Assembly: GCA_964492335.1 (NCBI GenBank)
Contig: CAZBJX010000008.1
Coordinates: 1-64,000, forward strand
Source of the DNA: JAFGCL01 sp964492335
Lineage (GTDB): Bacteria > Chloroflexota > Dehalococcoidia > UBA2247 > RBG-13-53-26
Reading direction: 5' to 3'
Length of the DNA: 64,000 nt
Shown here: in pieces, positions 15,956-24,467 of the stretch
Layout of the letters: each line of letters starts with the position of its first letter
Position numbering within the stretch: position 1 is the stretch's first letter
Notes under the pieces: model-generated
Database searches by the model: none
What the model was told of the DNA's origin: nothing
What the model saw: only the letters and a program-made list of their open reading frames with translations
Position numbers and translations under genes: made by a program

Positions 15956-17664
15956 TGATGCTGCCGCCCGGCAACCGGCGGCCTTCGCGGCTGGTGGCCT
16001 ACTTCTCCATGGAGATCGGCCTCGACCCCGCCATCCCCACCTACAGCGGCGGCCTGGGGGTGCTGGCCGGCGACACCCTGCGCGCCGCCGCCGACCTGGG
16101 CGTGCCGGTAGTGGGGGTGACCCTGCTGTACCGCCGGGGGTATGTCAGGCAGTCCCTGGGCCCGCAGGGCCACCAGTCGGAGGCCCCCCACGAGTGGTCC
16201 CCGGAGAAGGCCCTGCAGCCGCTCCCGCCGCGGGTATCGGTTGCCATTGAGGGCCGGCCGGTGCTGCTGCGCGCCTGGCGCTACATGGTGGAAGGCGCCT
16301 CCGGCGGCTCCGTGCCGGTCTACTTCCTGGACAGCGACCTGCTGGAGAACAGCCCCCTGGACAGGGGCCTCACCGACCACCTGTACGGCGGCGACGACCG
16401 CTACCGCCTTTGCCAGGAGGTGATACTGGGAATGGGGGGCGTGGCCATGCTGGGGGCCCTGGGGCATGACGGCGTTCACGCCTACCACATGAACGAAGGG
16501 CACTCCGCTTTGCTGGCCCTGGCGCTCCTGGCCGAGAAGACCGGGGGCCGCCCGCTCGACTCCGCGAGCACGTCGGACGTGGAGACCGTCCGCCAGGCAT
16601 GCGTCTTCACCACGCACACCCCGGTCCCGGCCGGGCACGACAACTTCTCCTTCGGCCTGGTGGAGCGGGTGATGGGAGAGGCGCAGGCCGGGGCCTTGAG
16701 GAGGCTGGCCTGCTGCCCCGCGGACATGCTTAACATGACCTACCTGGCCCTGTTCTTCTCCCGCTACGTGAACGGGGTGGCCATGCGGCACGGGGAGATC
16801 TCGCGGGGGATGTACCCGGGGTACCCCGTCAACTCCATAACCAACGGGGTGCATGCCGCCACCTGGACCGCCCCTCCGCTGCAGCGGCTGTTTGACCGGT
16901 ACATGCCGGAGTGGCGCGGCGACAACCACTACCTGCGCTACGCGATCGGCATCCCGCTGGACGATATCCGCCAGGCCCACGCCGAGGCGAAGAGGGACAT
17001 GCTGGCCGAGGTGCACCGGCGCACCGGCGTGAGCCTGGACCCGGGCGTGATGACCATCGGGTTCGCCAGGCGGGCGACGGCCTACAAGAGGGCCGACCTG
17101 CTGCTCTCCGATGTGTCCCGGCTGAAGAGGATCGTCAGCCAGGCAGGCCCGCTGCAGATGGTGTACGCCGGCAAGGCCCACCCCCGCGATGAAGGCGGCA
17201 AGGCCGTGATCCGGCGTGTCTTCGAGGCGGCGGCCGCCCTGCGGGAGGTGCTGCCCGTGGTCTGGGTGCCGGACTACGACATGTCCCTGGGAAGGGTGCT
17301 CTGCGGCGGCGCGGACCTGTGGGTCAACACGCCCCAGAAGCCGCAGGAGGCCTCCGGCACCAGCGGGATGAAGGCGGCGCTCAACGGGGTGCCCAGCCTG
17401 AGCGTGCTGGACGGGTGGTGGATCGAGGGGCATGTCGAAGGGGTGACCGGCTGGTCCATCGGGGACAGCTGGACCACGCCCAGCGACGGCGCCGCTGAGG
17501 CCGCCTCCCTGTATGACAAGCTGGAGTACCTGGTGGTGCCCACCTACTACAACAGGCCGCAGGCCTATGCCGGGACCATGCGCTCGGCCATCGCCATGAA
17601 CGGCTCCTTCTTCAATGCCCAGCGCATGGTGGCCCAGTACGTCAAGAACGCCTACCGGCTGTGA
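15955..17664 (+). CDS. glgP: Alpha-glucan (glycogen/maltodextrin) phosphorylase
   Basis: A 569-residue GT35 phosphorylase that releases glucose-1-phosphate from alpha-1,4-glucans. The N-terminal part has AYFSMEIGLDPAIPTYSGGL, the middle HMNEGHSALLAL and TTHTPVPAGHDNF, and the PLP-binding lysine lies in EASGTSGMKAALNGVPSLS. It is of the short type, about 250 residues less than E. coli GlgP. The start overlaps the previous stop (GTG 15952, ATG 15955 and ATG 15958 are all possible). No other glycogen gene is nearby. Confidence 0.93.
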   Translation: MMLPPGNRRPSRLVAYFSMEIGLDPAIPTYSGGLGVLAGDTLRAAADLGVPVVGVTLLYRRGYVRQSLGPQGHQSEAPHEWSPEKALQPLPPRVSVAIEGRPVLLRAWRYMVEGASGGSVPVYFLDSDLLENSPLDRGLTDHLYGGDDRYRLCQEVILGMGGVAMLGALGHDGVHAYHMNEGHSALLALALLAEKTGGRPLDSASTSDVETVRQACVFTTHTPVPAGHDNFSFGLVERVMGEAQAGALRRLACCPADMLNMTYLALFFSRYVNGVAMRHGEISRGMYPGYPVNSITNGVHAATWTAPPLQRLFDRYMPEWRGDNHYLRYAIGIPLDDIRQAHAEAKRDMLAEVHRRTGVSLDPGVMTIGFARRATAYKRADLLLSDVSRLKRIVSQAGPLQMVYAGKAHPRDEGGKAVIRRVFEAAAALREVLPVVWVPDYDMSLGRVLCGGADLWVNTPQKPQEASGTSGMKAALNGVPSLSVLDGWWIEGHVEGVTGWSIGDSWTTPSDGAAEAASLYDKLEYLVVPTYYNRPQAYAGTMRSAIAMNGSFFNAQRMVAQYVKNAYRL

Positions 17665-17703
17665 AGTGGATTTCGGCTGCCGGTCTCGGCTAGACTATGT
17701 GAC

Positions 17704-18225
17704 GTGAAGACCGTCATTGTTCTGGCCATGCACGGCATACCGCCGCTGGACTACCCGAAGAAGGAGCTGGCCGAGTTCTTCAGGTTGCACTCAATGGTCG
17801 AGGGCATGGGCGGCCCCGTCAGCCCGGAGGTCCGGGACCGGTATGACGCGGCCCACCGGAAGGTGAGGGACTGGCCGCGAAGCGCTCTGAACGACCCCTT
17901 CCATGCGGCTTCCCAGGAGCTGGCGGCGGAGTTGGGCCGGGTATCGGGGCACGAGGTGATTGTGGGCTACAACGAGTTCTGCTCGCCCGGCCTGGATGAG
18001 GCGCTCCGGGAGGCAGCCCGCCGGGATGCCGGACGGGTGCTGGTGGCCACCACCATGATGACCCGGGGCGGCGAGCACTCCGAGAAGGATATCCCCTCCA
18101 AGATCGCGGACTTCAAGGCCCGGCACCCGCAGGTGGGGGTCGTCTACGCCTGGCCCTTCGAGGCGGGTGAGGTGGCCCGCTTCCTGAACGAGCACCTGTC
18201 GCGGTTCACTTGTCCTCCAGGGTGA
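17704..18225 (+). CDS. CbiX/SirB-like chelatase family protein
   Basis: A 173-residue protein resembling sirohydrochlorin cobalto/ferrochelatases. It has the N-terminal AMHGIPP histidine near residue 10 and a second conserved region, TTMMTRGGEHSEKDIPSKI, around 118-136, where the metal-ligand His of CbiX lies. The C-terminal VGVVYAWPFEAGEVARFL matches the family's last strand-helix. Metal and tetrapyrrole are not known; no corrin genes are nearby. It starts at GTG 17704 with no ribosome binding site, and TAGACT at 17691-17696 suggests a leaderless or near-leaderless message. Its last 20 bases overlap the convergent gene at 18206. Confidence 0.7.
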   Translation: MKTVIVLAMHGIPPLDYPKKELAEFFRLHSMVEGMGGPVSPEVRDRYDAAHRKVRDWPRSALNDPFHAASQELAAELGRVSGHEVIVGYNEFCSPGLDEALREAARRDAGRVLVATTMMTRGGEHSEKDIPSKIADFKARHPQVGVVYAWPFEAGEVARFLNEHLSRFTCPPG

Positions 18226-18415
18226 TCTCCAGCTCGTGCATCTTGCCCAGGGCCAGTTCTTCGGGAACGAAGACCTCCCCGCACCCGGGGCATGTCAGGA
18301 GGTCAGCCTCGAAGTTGACTCCCTGGTAGGAGAGCTTCGTCCTGGCATTTGCCAGGGGCAGCCGGCACCTCTGGCAGACTATCTTCTGATCACTGCTTTG
18401 ACCCATTGTGGTCAC
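18206..18415 (-). CDS. Small Cys-rich redox protein (DVU_1557-like)
   Basis: A 69-residue protein with CQRCRLPL near residue 14, CPGCGEVF near 42 and a C-terminus VPEELALGKMHELEITLEDK. It resembles the small redox protein named after Desulfovibrio DVU_1557, which is encoded beside the same kind of dicluster flavoprotein and molybdenum hydroxylase as here. The two CxxC pairs could bind zinc or iron or act as a thiol redox centre. It overlaps the end of the upstream gene by 26 bases, so it is the last gene of this operon. Family assignment is from memory of the pattern. Confidence 0.7.
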   Translation of the reverse strand: MTTMGQSSDQKIVCQRCRLPLANARTKLSYQGVNFEADLLTCPGCGEVFVPEELALGKMHELEITLEDK

Positions 18416-20741
18416 TGTCCTCGATGATGCGTATCCTGTGGCTGTAGGCCTTGTGCAGCCTGTAGCCGTCGCCGCAGGCTTCGTACTCCACCCAGTATGT
18501 CACCAGGCCGATCCTCAGGCCGGCCGTGACGCGCCCGCTCTCGGTGTCGACGAACCGGGCGCCGCCCCTTTCGGCATTGAGGATGACCTGCCTGACCTCG
18601 TCAAGGAGGATGAACCGGTCATCCAGCTTCTTCTCAATGTCGCTCCCGAGGGTCAGTTTCACCGACTCATGCTCTTGTTTGGGAGGTCCCATCTTCTCGC
18701 CCCAGTACGTCTCCATCATTCGGCCCTTGACCTGCCTCCTGTTCTCCCGCCTCTGCGATCGGGTGGGCGGCAGCTTCAGTCCCCTGCCCGGGCCCCCGTC
18801 TCCGAAGAGGATGTCCAGGAGATGCCAGGCCGGCTTTCCGTTCCCGGCGAAGTCGTCCCGGCAGTTGGTGCAGTACGTCACGTAGTCCCTGGCGCTGGCG
18901 CCGGTCCGCTGGTCCCTTATGGCCCCGGCCAGTTTCGGGTTGACGGTGGAGATCAGCCCGCCATAGCTGCAGCACTGCGCGTACCTTCCGCTCATCCGGA
19001 GCTCTTCCACATCATACCCCATCCCGGCCAGCAGGTCCCTGACGCTCTTCTGCACGCCCGGCAGGTAGCGGCTGGAGCAGGGGTCGTACAGGGCCACCGG
19101 GGCCCCGTTCCCCCGGACGTATCCGTCGGGGAGCCCCTGCTCATTGAGGATGTCCCACAGGGACTTGACCGGCACCCCGCCCAGGTGCCTGGCGAACATT
19201 TTGTGGCAGGTGGGACAGGCCAGGATGATCTGGGGTCGGCCCTGCTGCTCCCAGTTCGCCCGGATGGCCTCGATGCTCTTCTCCAGGAGGTCGGCCCGCC
19301 CGGCCCAGTCGGCCGGCGCCCCGCAGCACCCCAGGTACAGCCCGACGCCGCCGCCCATCCTTTCGGTAAGGTAACGGTAGGTATTCACCACGTGGTCCGG
19401 GTCGGAGGCGCCCAGCTGGCAGCCGGGGAAGAACAGGTGCCGGCTCCCGGCGGTGCCCGGCTGGCTTCTGACCAGAAAGAAGTCATCCCCCGCGGTGGAC
19501 TCCAGGTCCCTCAGCCAGAAGTCGTGGAAGGCGGCCGGCAGCCTCCCGTCAGCCGACAGCAGCCTCTTGAACTGGCTGTTTGCCTGCCCCATGTCCAGGT
19601 CCGTGGGGCAGACCTCCTTGCACAGGCCGCACAGGCTGCAGGAATTGGCCTGATGCGTGGTGCCCTTGGCCATGCGCCCGGGCATTCCGGGGACCGGGAA
19701 GGCCGGGGCGGAGTACACCGCCTCGTAGTTCCTGATGTAGGTCCTGGGGTAGGCCCCGTAGCTCTCGAGGTAGAGGCACTGGCGGCTGCACTCCAGGCAC
19801 TCGCACAGCAGGCACCGGGAGGCTTCCGCCTTCGCTTCCTCCCTGGTGTACCCCGACCGGGGATCGGCGGGGACGACGGCCGGTTTGGTCTCCTCGCGCG
19901 AGACGCTGGTGTAGAGAGCGGTGTCCCTGGAGAGCTCGTTCTCCCTGCCGAAGGACACCGACGTTCCCTTGAGGTAGCGCTCAATGGACCTCGCGGCCTG
20001 CATCCCCTGGAGGACCGCCACGATGGGGGAATGCGGCCCGCCGCCTGCCGCCGGGACAACGAATACCCCCTTCTGCGGGCTTTCCAGGGTGGTCGGGTAC
20101 TCCGGCCGGGACTCGTCCCGGGGGAGCAGGGCGGCCAGCCCGCCGTATTCCTCGCCGGCGGCCACGAAGCAGGCATCGTACTCCAGGTCCTCCAGGCTCC
20201 TGACCTCGGTGTCCAGCCTTGTCTCGACCTCTTCGTCCTCCAGCCAGCGGGCTTCCTCCTCCAGGACCTCCGGAGGCAGCACCGACGGGTCCATCTGCCG
20301 CAGCCTTCCCCCCGGGCTGGCGGACTTCTCATAGAGGACCACCGGGTACCCCTTGCGCGCCAGTTCGAGCGCGCAGCTCATTCCGCTCAAGCCGGCGCCG
20401 ACAACGCACACCCTCCCGTTCTTGCGGGGTGCGGCGTGAGTCCCCGGGCCCTTCGACCCGGCATGGTCAACGGCAGCCCTCTCCAGCAGCCTGATCGAGA
20501 GCGGGTCATCCAGCCTGGCGCGGATGCAACTGGCCCGGCACGGCTGGTCGCAGACCCGGGAGATGATGCCGGGAAACAGCACCTTCCGGGTGTACATCCG
20601 GTAGGCCCGGTCGTAGTTGTCCTGTCGGAGGAGCTGCATCAGCAGGCGGACGTCAACGTGCACCGGGCAAGCCGCGTTGCAGTAGGGGGGCTCTTCCTGA
20701 ATGCACTTGTCCTTGAGCCTGGCTATTTCGTCGATATCCAT
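18390..20741 (-). CDS. FAD/[4Fe-4S] flavoprotein with two HdrB-like CCG domains (dicluster-binding)
   Basis: A 783-residue electron-transfer protein. Order: GltD-like Cys cluster (Cys21, 25, 64, 68, 72); FAD-binding GAGLSGMSCALELA near 115; a shortened pyridine-nucleotide-disulfide-like domain; ferredoxin motifs CLLCECLECSRQC near 310 and CSLCGLCKEVCP near 368; then two CCG domains as in heterodisulfide reductase HdrB (PGCQL, GCCGAP, CPTC; and DPCSS, CCSYGG, CTNC). A ~130-residue basic tail follows. It resembles the 'dicluster-binding' flavoproteins next to DVU_1557-type proteins. It likely accepts electrons from the molybdenum hydroxylase upstream and passes them to ferredoxin, NAD(P) or a disulfide; direction and partners are inference. 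Confidence 0.8.
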   Translation of the reverse strand: MDIDEIARLKDKCIQEEPPYCNAACPVHVDVRLLMQLLRQDNYDRAYRMYTRKVLFPGIISRVCDQPCRASCIRARLDDPLSIRLLERAAVDHAGSKGPGTHAAPRKNGRVCVVGAGLSGMSCALELARKGYPVVLYEKSASPGGRLRQMDPSVLPPEVLEEEARWLEDEEVETRLDTEVRSLEDLEYDACFVAAGEEYGGLAALLPRDESRPEYPTTLESPQKGVFVVPAAGGGPHSPIVAVLQGMQAARSIERYLKGTSVSFGRENELSRDTALYTSVSREETKPAVVPADPRSGYTREEAKAEASRCLLCECLECSRQCLYLESYGAYPRTYIRNYEAVYSAPAFPVPGMPGRMAKGTTHQANSCSLCGLCKEVCPTDLDMGQANSQFKRLLSADGRLPAAFHDFWLRDLESTAGDDFFLVRSQPGTAGSRHLFFPGCQLGASDPDHVVNTYRYLTERMGGGVGLYLGCCGAPADWAGRADLLEKSIEAIRANWEQQGRPQIILACPTCHKMFARHLGGVPVKSLWDILNEQGLPDGYVRGNGAPVALYDPCSSRYLPGVQKSVRDLLAGMGYDVEELRMSGRYAQCCSYGGLISTVNPKLAGAIRDQRTGASARDYVTYCTNCRDDFAGNGKPAWHLLDILFGDGGPGRGLKLPPTRSQRRENRRQVKGRMMETYWGEKMGPPKQEHESVKLTLGSDIEKKLDDRFILLDEVRQVILNAERGGARFVDTESGRVTAGLRIGLVTYWVEYEACGDGYRLHKAYSHRIRIIEDSDHNGSKQ

Positions 20742-20780
20742 TCGAGAAGCCCCTGTCCCTCTATTTCACAATACAGACAA

Positions 20781-20808
20781 CCAGACTGCAAGCTGGCTTG
20801 CAGTCTGG
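20781..20808 (-). terminator. Strong hairpin between the molybdenum hydroxylase and flavoprotein genes
   Basis: A perfect 12-bp stem (20781-20792 with 20797-20808) with a 4-base loop lies 64 bases past the hydroxylase stop. On the minus strand it is followed by ttgtctgtatt, only a weak T-rich tract. It may be a partial terminator or a processing/stabilising element that sets different levels of the two products. Confidence 0.55.
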
Positions 20809-20871
20809 GTTGCCGATGGCCACTGTCAGCTTCTGTCCGGCCATGGGCCGGGAAGCCCGGCGCCTGGCGCC

Positions 20872-23721
20872 TTAGCCCTGGCTCAACGTGAACCCGAACC
20901 CCTGCATCTGATGGTCCTTGATGTACTGCATCCTGTCTTCGAAGTCCTGGCCCAGGAAGTACCTCCGGGGCTTGCTCACCTTGCCGGCCTGCAGGTCCTG
21001 AAGGCCCTTCAGCACCTTGTCGGGCTTGGCCGGAAGCTCCCTGATCCTGACTCCGGTGGCATTGTAGATGGCGTTTATCACCGAAGGGAACCCCGTTATG
21101 AAGCACTCGGCGCACCCGGAGGCGCCGAACGGCCCGTGCGGCCTGGGAGTCTCCAGGAAGTTGAGCTCCAGGTCGTCGGGGATATCCTCGATGAACGGGA
21201 AGCCCAGTCTGATGAGGCTCGTGTCCTTGGCGGGGTTGTTGAAGTCCTCCGTAAGCGCCAGGCCGATGGACTGGGCCATGCCGCCATACGCCTGGCCTTC
21301 AACGGCCAGCTTGTTGCCGATGACGCCGACGTCGAAGCACCCGGTCATCCTGAGCACCTTCGTCTTGCCGGTCTTGACATCAACCTCGACCTCGGTCATG
21401 TACACCGCGTAGTTGTACTCGGCGTAGGGGTTCCCCTGGCCGGTGTTCGGGTCCAACTCTTCGGTCATCCCGAAGACGGTGTATCTTCCCCGGTGCCTGG
21501 TGGGGATACCTTCCTTCGTCATCTCGCCATAGGTGCGGAAGGTCCCGTCCGGCTTGCGCATGGCGTCCATCAGCTTCTTGGCGGCATCGATGATGGCATT
21601 GCCGGCCATGTAGTGCTGAGTGCTGCCCGCCGATGCCCCCGTGTCCGGGCACATCTTGGTGTCGCTCATGACCAGCCTGATCTGGTCCGGCCTCAGGCCG
21701 AGAGGCCGGAGCGCCTCATGCGTCTGCGCCAGCGCGCCTATGTCGCCGCCCTGGCCCTGGTCTTCCCAGGCGTTGTAGTTGGTGACGGAGCCGTCCGGGT
21801 TGAGCTCCAGGTCGACATCCGACGCATCCCCCGGGCCTCTGCCCACGGCGTAGCCGCCGCAGCTTATCCCCACCCCGCGCTTCTTCTCGGCGGTGGACTC
21901 CTTCTTGGCCCTCTTGAGCGCTTCCTGGTACTTGGGGCGCATCATGTCCATCAGCTTCTCCATCGGATAGACCAACAGCTTGGCCCCGTTGTTGGGCACA
22001 TCCCCCGGCCGGAGGACGTTCTTGTAGCGGAATTCGAAGGGGTCTATGCCCGCCTTCTCCGCCAGCTCGTCCATGATCTGCTCGCCGGCCACATACGCCT
22101 GGACGGAGCCGAAGGCCCTGAAGGCAGTGGTGAAGGCGTTGTTGGAGCAGGTGCAGAAGTCTATTCCCCTCACGTTGGGGATCAAGTACGGCCAGCCCAT
22201 GAACGTGATGCCCTTCTCCACCAGCAGGCAGGCGGCATCGGCATAGGCGCCATGGTCGTAGAGCAGCTCATACTCCAGCGCCGTGAGCTTGCCGTCCTTG
22301 TCACAGGCCATCCTGGCATTGTTGTAGCCCGGGGCCCGCTTTCCGGTCACCACGGTGTGCTCGATGTAGTCCAGGTCCAGACAGACGGGGAAGCCGTCAA
22401 CCGCCATGCTGGCGGCCACCACGTACCCCATGGTATTGGGGGACAGCGAGTAGCCGAAGCTGGCGCCCACGGGGTTGTTGATGATCCGGACTGTCGCCAG
22501 GCCGACGCCCATCACGAACATGACCCCGGCGGCGTGGATCAACAGGCTCTTGGACTGAACGGTGTACTCCCCGCTCTCATCCTTGTAGGCAATGACCGAG
22601 TCCGGCTCGAGCACCGCGTGGGGCTGGCGCTGGCTGTAGTAGCTTCCCTCCACCACGTGGGCGGACTGGCCCATCACCTCCCTGGTGTCTTTTCCCCTGA
22701 TCAGGGGCTGCATCAGGAAGACATTGTCGAAGCCTTCGAAGATCTGCTGGGCGTCTTCAGCCACGGCTTCCAGGCCGGTCATGTAGGCCGGCAGCTCTTC
22801 CAGGGTGACCTTGACCTTCTCCGCGGCGGCACGGGCCTGCTGCCGGCCGTGGGCCACGACGATGGCGTACACGTCGCCGTACTGGAAGACCCGGTCCTCC
22901 ACCAGGATCGGGCGTTCGAACTGGTTGCCCGTGTAGCGGGGGCTCATCAGGTTCACGTTCCAGAAGCGGTTCGTGCCCTGGATGTCCTTCCGGGTGACGA
23001 CCTTGACCACCCCCGGCATCTTCTCGGCCTCGGAGACATCGATGTCCAGCACCTTGGCGCTGGACACCCTGGCGATGGCCAGTGCGGCGTGGTAGGCGGA
23101 GCCGGGCACCATCTTGGCATTGACATCCGACCCGTAATCACATGTGCCGGTGACCTTGGCCAGCGCCGAAGGCCTGGGATAGCCGGTCCCCAGGATGCGG
23201 CCGTCCTTCGGCATCTGGAACTCCAGGTCCTTCATGCTCATCTCGCCGCGCAGCACCTTCGCGGCGGCCATGACCGCGTCTACAAGAGGCTTGTAGCCGG
23301 TGCACCGGCAGGCATTGCGCTGCCTCTGGAACCAGGCCCTCACCTGCTGCCTGGTCGGGTTGGGGTTCTCGTCCAGCAGGGCCTTCGCGGAGACGATGAA
23401 GCCCGGCGAGCAGAACCCGCACTGCGCGCCGCCGTAGACAATCCATGCCAGCTGAAGAGGATGCAGGCAGGAGGGCGTCCCGATCCCCTCGATGGTGAGG
23501 ATACTGGAGTGCTCGTCAACCTTGTCCATCCTCTTGGTGCAGGCCTTGGTAACCTTGCCATCAACCAGGACCGAGCAGGAGCCGCATTGGCCGACGCCGC
23601 AGCCGACCTTGGTGCCCGTCAGTCCCAGCGCCCGTACTACGTCGGCGAGGGAGTCAGTGGGGTCGCATACTATCTGACGTTCCGCCCCGTTGATTTCCAG
23701 AAGCATCTTCCTTAGTGCCAT
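20872..23721 (-). CDS. Molybdenum-containing aldehyde oxidoreductase (xanthine oxidase family, single chain)
   Basis: A 949-residue Mop-type enzyme with all domains in one chain. Residues 1-160 carry two [2Fe-2S] sites: GCGVGQCGSCSVLVDG plus KAC, and CGFCSPGFI plus NACRCTGY. The rest is the molybdopterin-cytosine-dinucleotide domain; there is no FAD domain. Near the C-terminus RPHGPFGASGCAECFITG keeps the catalytic Glu where D. gigas Mop has GVGE. It oxidises an aldehyde or hydroxylates a substrate using water, passing electrons through the clusters, probably to the downstream flavoprotein. GGAGG precedes ATG 23721. The substrate is unknown. The predicted leader is unusually long. Confidence 0.93.
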   Translation of the reverse strand: MALRKMLLEINGAERQIVCDPTDSLADVVRALGLTGTKVGCGVGQCGSCSVLVDGKVTKACTKRMDKVDEHSSILTIEGIGTPSCLHPLQLAWIVYGGAQCGFCSPGFIVSAKALLDENPNPTRQQVRAWFQRQRNACRCTGYKPLVDAVMAAAKVLRGEMSMKDLEFQMPKDGRILGTGYPRPSALAKVTGTCDYGSDVNAKMVPGSAYHAALAIARVSSAKVLDIDVSEAEKMPGVVKVVTRKDIQGTNRFWNVNLMSPRYTGNQFERPILVEDRVFQYGDVYAIVVAHGRQQARAAAEKVKVTLEELPAYMTGLEAVAEDAQQIFEGFDNVFLMQPLIRGKDTREVMGQSAHVVEGSYYSQRQPHAVLEPDSVIAYKDESGEYTVQSKSLLIHAAGVMFVMGVGLATVRIINNPVGASFGYSLSPNTMGYVVAASMAVDGFPVCLDLDYIEHTVVTGKRAPGYNNARMACDKDGKLTALEYELLYDHGAYADAACLLVEKGITFMGWPYLIPNVRGIDFCTCSNNAFTTAFRAFGSVQAYVAGEQIMDELAEKAGIDPFEFRYKNVLRPGDVPNNGAKLLVYPMEKLMDMMRPKYQEALKRAKKESTAEKKRGVGISCGGYAVGRGPGDASDVDLELNPDGSVTNYNAWEDQGQGGDIGALAQTHEALRPLGLRPDQIRLVMSDTKMCPDTGASAGSTQHYMAGNAIIDAAKKLMDAMRKPDGTFRTYGEMTKEGIPTRHRGRYTVFGMTEELDPNTGQGNPYAEYNYAVYMTEVEVDVKTGKTKVLRMTGCFDVGVIGNKLAVEGQAYGGMAQSIGLALTEDFNNPAKDTSLIRLGFPFIEDIPDDLELNFLETPRPHGPFGASGCAECFITGFPSVINAIYNATGVRIRELPAKPDKVLKGLQDLQAGKVSKPRRYFLGQDFEDRMQYIKDHQMQGFGFTLSQG

Positions 23722-24089
23722 TCTTTCCCCTCCTTCTTAGTGTGCTGCCCTGCAAGTTCGAGGCGGTCTGCCCGCCCACCTCCCACCATCCCGCAACCGG
23801 CCCCGGGTCCGGTGCAGCCGGAGGCCCTGCCGATGGGGTGGGAAGAGGTTCGAAGACCGGCCGGTTCGTGCTCTCTGTCCTGCATCATTGCGCGGCTGCT
23901 TCTCGATAACCCTGTATTGAAGAGGGTGCCTGAGCAGTTGCGGTGCATACGAGGGCGCTTCGCCAGGGCAGGCCGGCTTCCACGGCCTTCCCGCAATGGG
24001 AGGCACGGGCATGCCCGCCTGGACCCCCGGGGTCCCCCCCCCGCCCATGGTATGAGCGCCAGGACTGGCCTGTTGCTCTTCCTCGACCA
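23722..24089 (-). other. Long predicted 5' leader of the molybdenum hydroxylase gene
   Basis: About 360 bases lie between the promoter at 24090-24119 and the gene start, with no convincing ORF. The segment is GC-rich and full of short complementary blocks. Leaders of molybdenum-enzyme genes can carry the Moco RNA motif; I cannot show that this one does. Confidence 0.4.
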
Positions 24090-24119
24090 ATCGTAACAGA
24101 AGGTTTTTGAGGGTGTCAA
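24090..24119 (-). promoter_or_regulatory. Candidate promoter of the molybdenum hydroxylase operon
   Basis: Minus-strand perfect -35 TTGACA (24119-24114), 18-base spacer, -10 TACGAT (24095-24090). Confidence 0.55.
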
Positions 24120-24236
24120 ATCAGCCCCTTCTCCGGTTGGGCCCGGACAGGAAGGGCAGCCTGAGGGCGGCATGCGGACGCCCCAGGTCCGCCGCGACCG
24201 GCGGCCTGAGCGGGTTGTGCCGCGCCGGGCAGAGGC

Positions 24237-24467
24237 CTATTTGCGCCAGTAGTTGTTGGCGGCGGCGATGGTCTGGAAGTTGATGGCCACCACCTGAGAT
24301 GTGGCAATCAGCGAGTCCGCATCCTCCGAGTACAGCGGGCGGAGCCTCTTGCGCACGGCCTCGTCCGGCTGGACGTACTTGACGGCGTGCCGGCTGAGGG
24401 TGATCGCCAGTTCGAAGCCGGCCTGGGGCGTGTCCGTGATGAGCGTGTCAAGCCATAGATCTGCCAT
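24237..24467 (-). CDS. Small protein of unknown function
   Basis: A 76-residue, mostly helical, acidic-to-neutral protein (starts MADLWLDTLITDTPQAGFEL, ends NNYWRK). No Cys, no signal peptide, no membrane segment. A strong AGGAGGG lies about 9 bases before ATG 24467, which supports real translation. I do not recognise the family. It stands alone upstream of the molybdenum hydroxylase operon on the same strand. Confidence 0.55.
   Translation of the reverse strand: MADLWLDTLITDTPQAGFELAITLSRHAVKYVQPDEAVRKRLRPLYSEDADSLIATSQVVAINFQTIAAANNYWRK

Noticed and set aside
17941..17965. Similarity of cggggcacgag here to the repeat at 9815/9876
   Set aside because: The shared bases encode GHEV in the CbiX-like gene; the match is short and explained by coding.
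18408..23715. 827- and 1004-residue plus-strand frames opposite the molybdenum operon
   Set aside because: They mirror the real minus-strand genes; no ribosome binding site, no domain, and their composition is typical of antisense frames.
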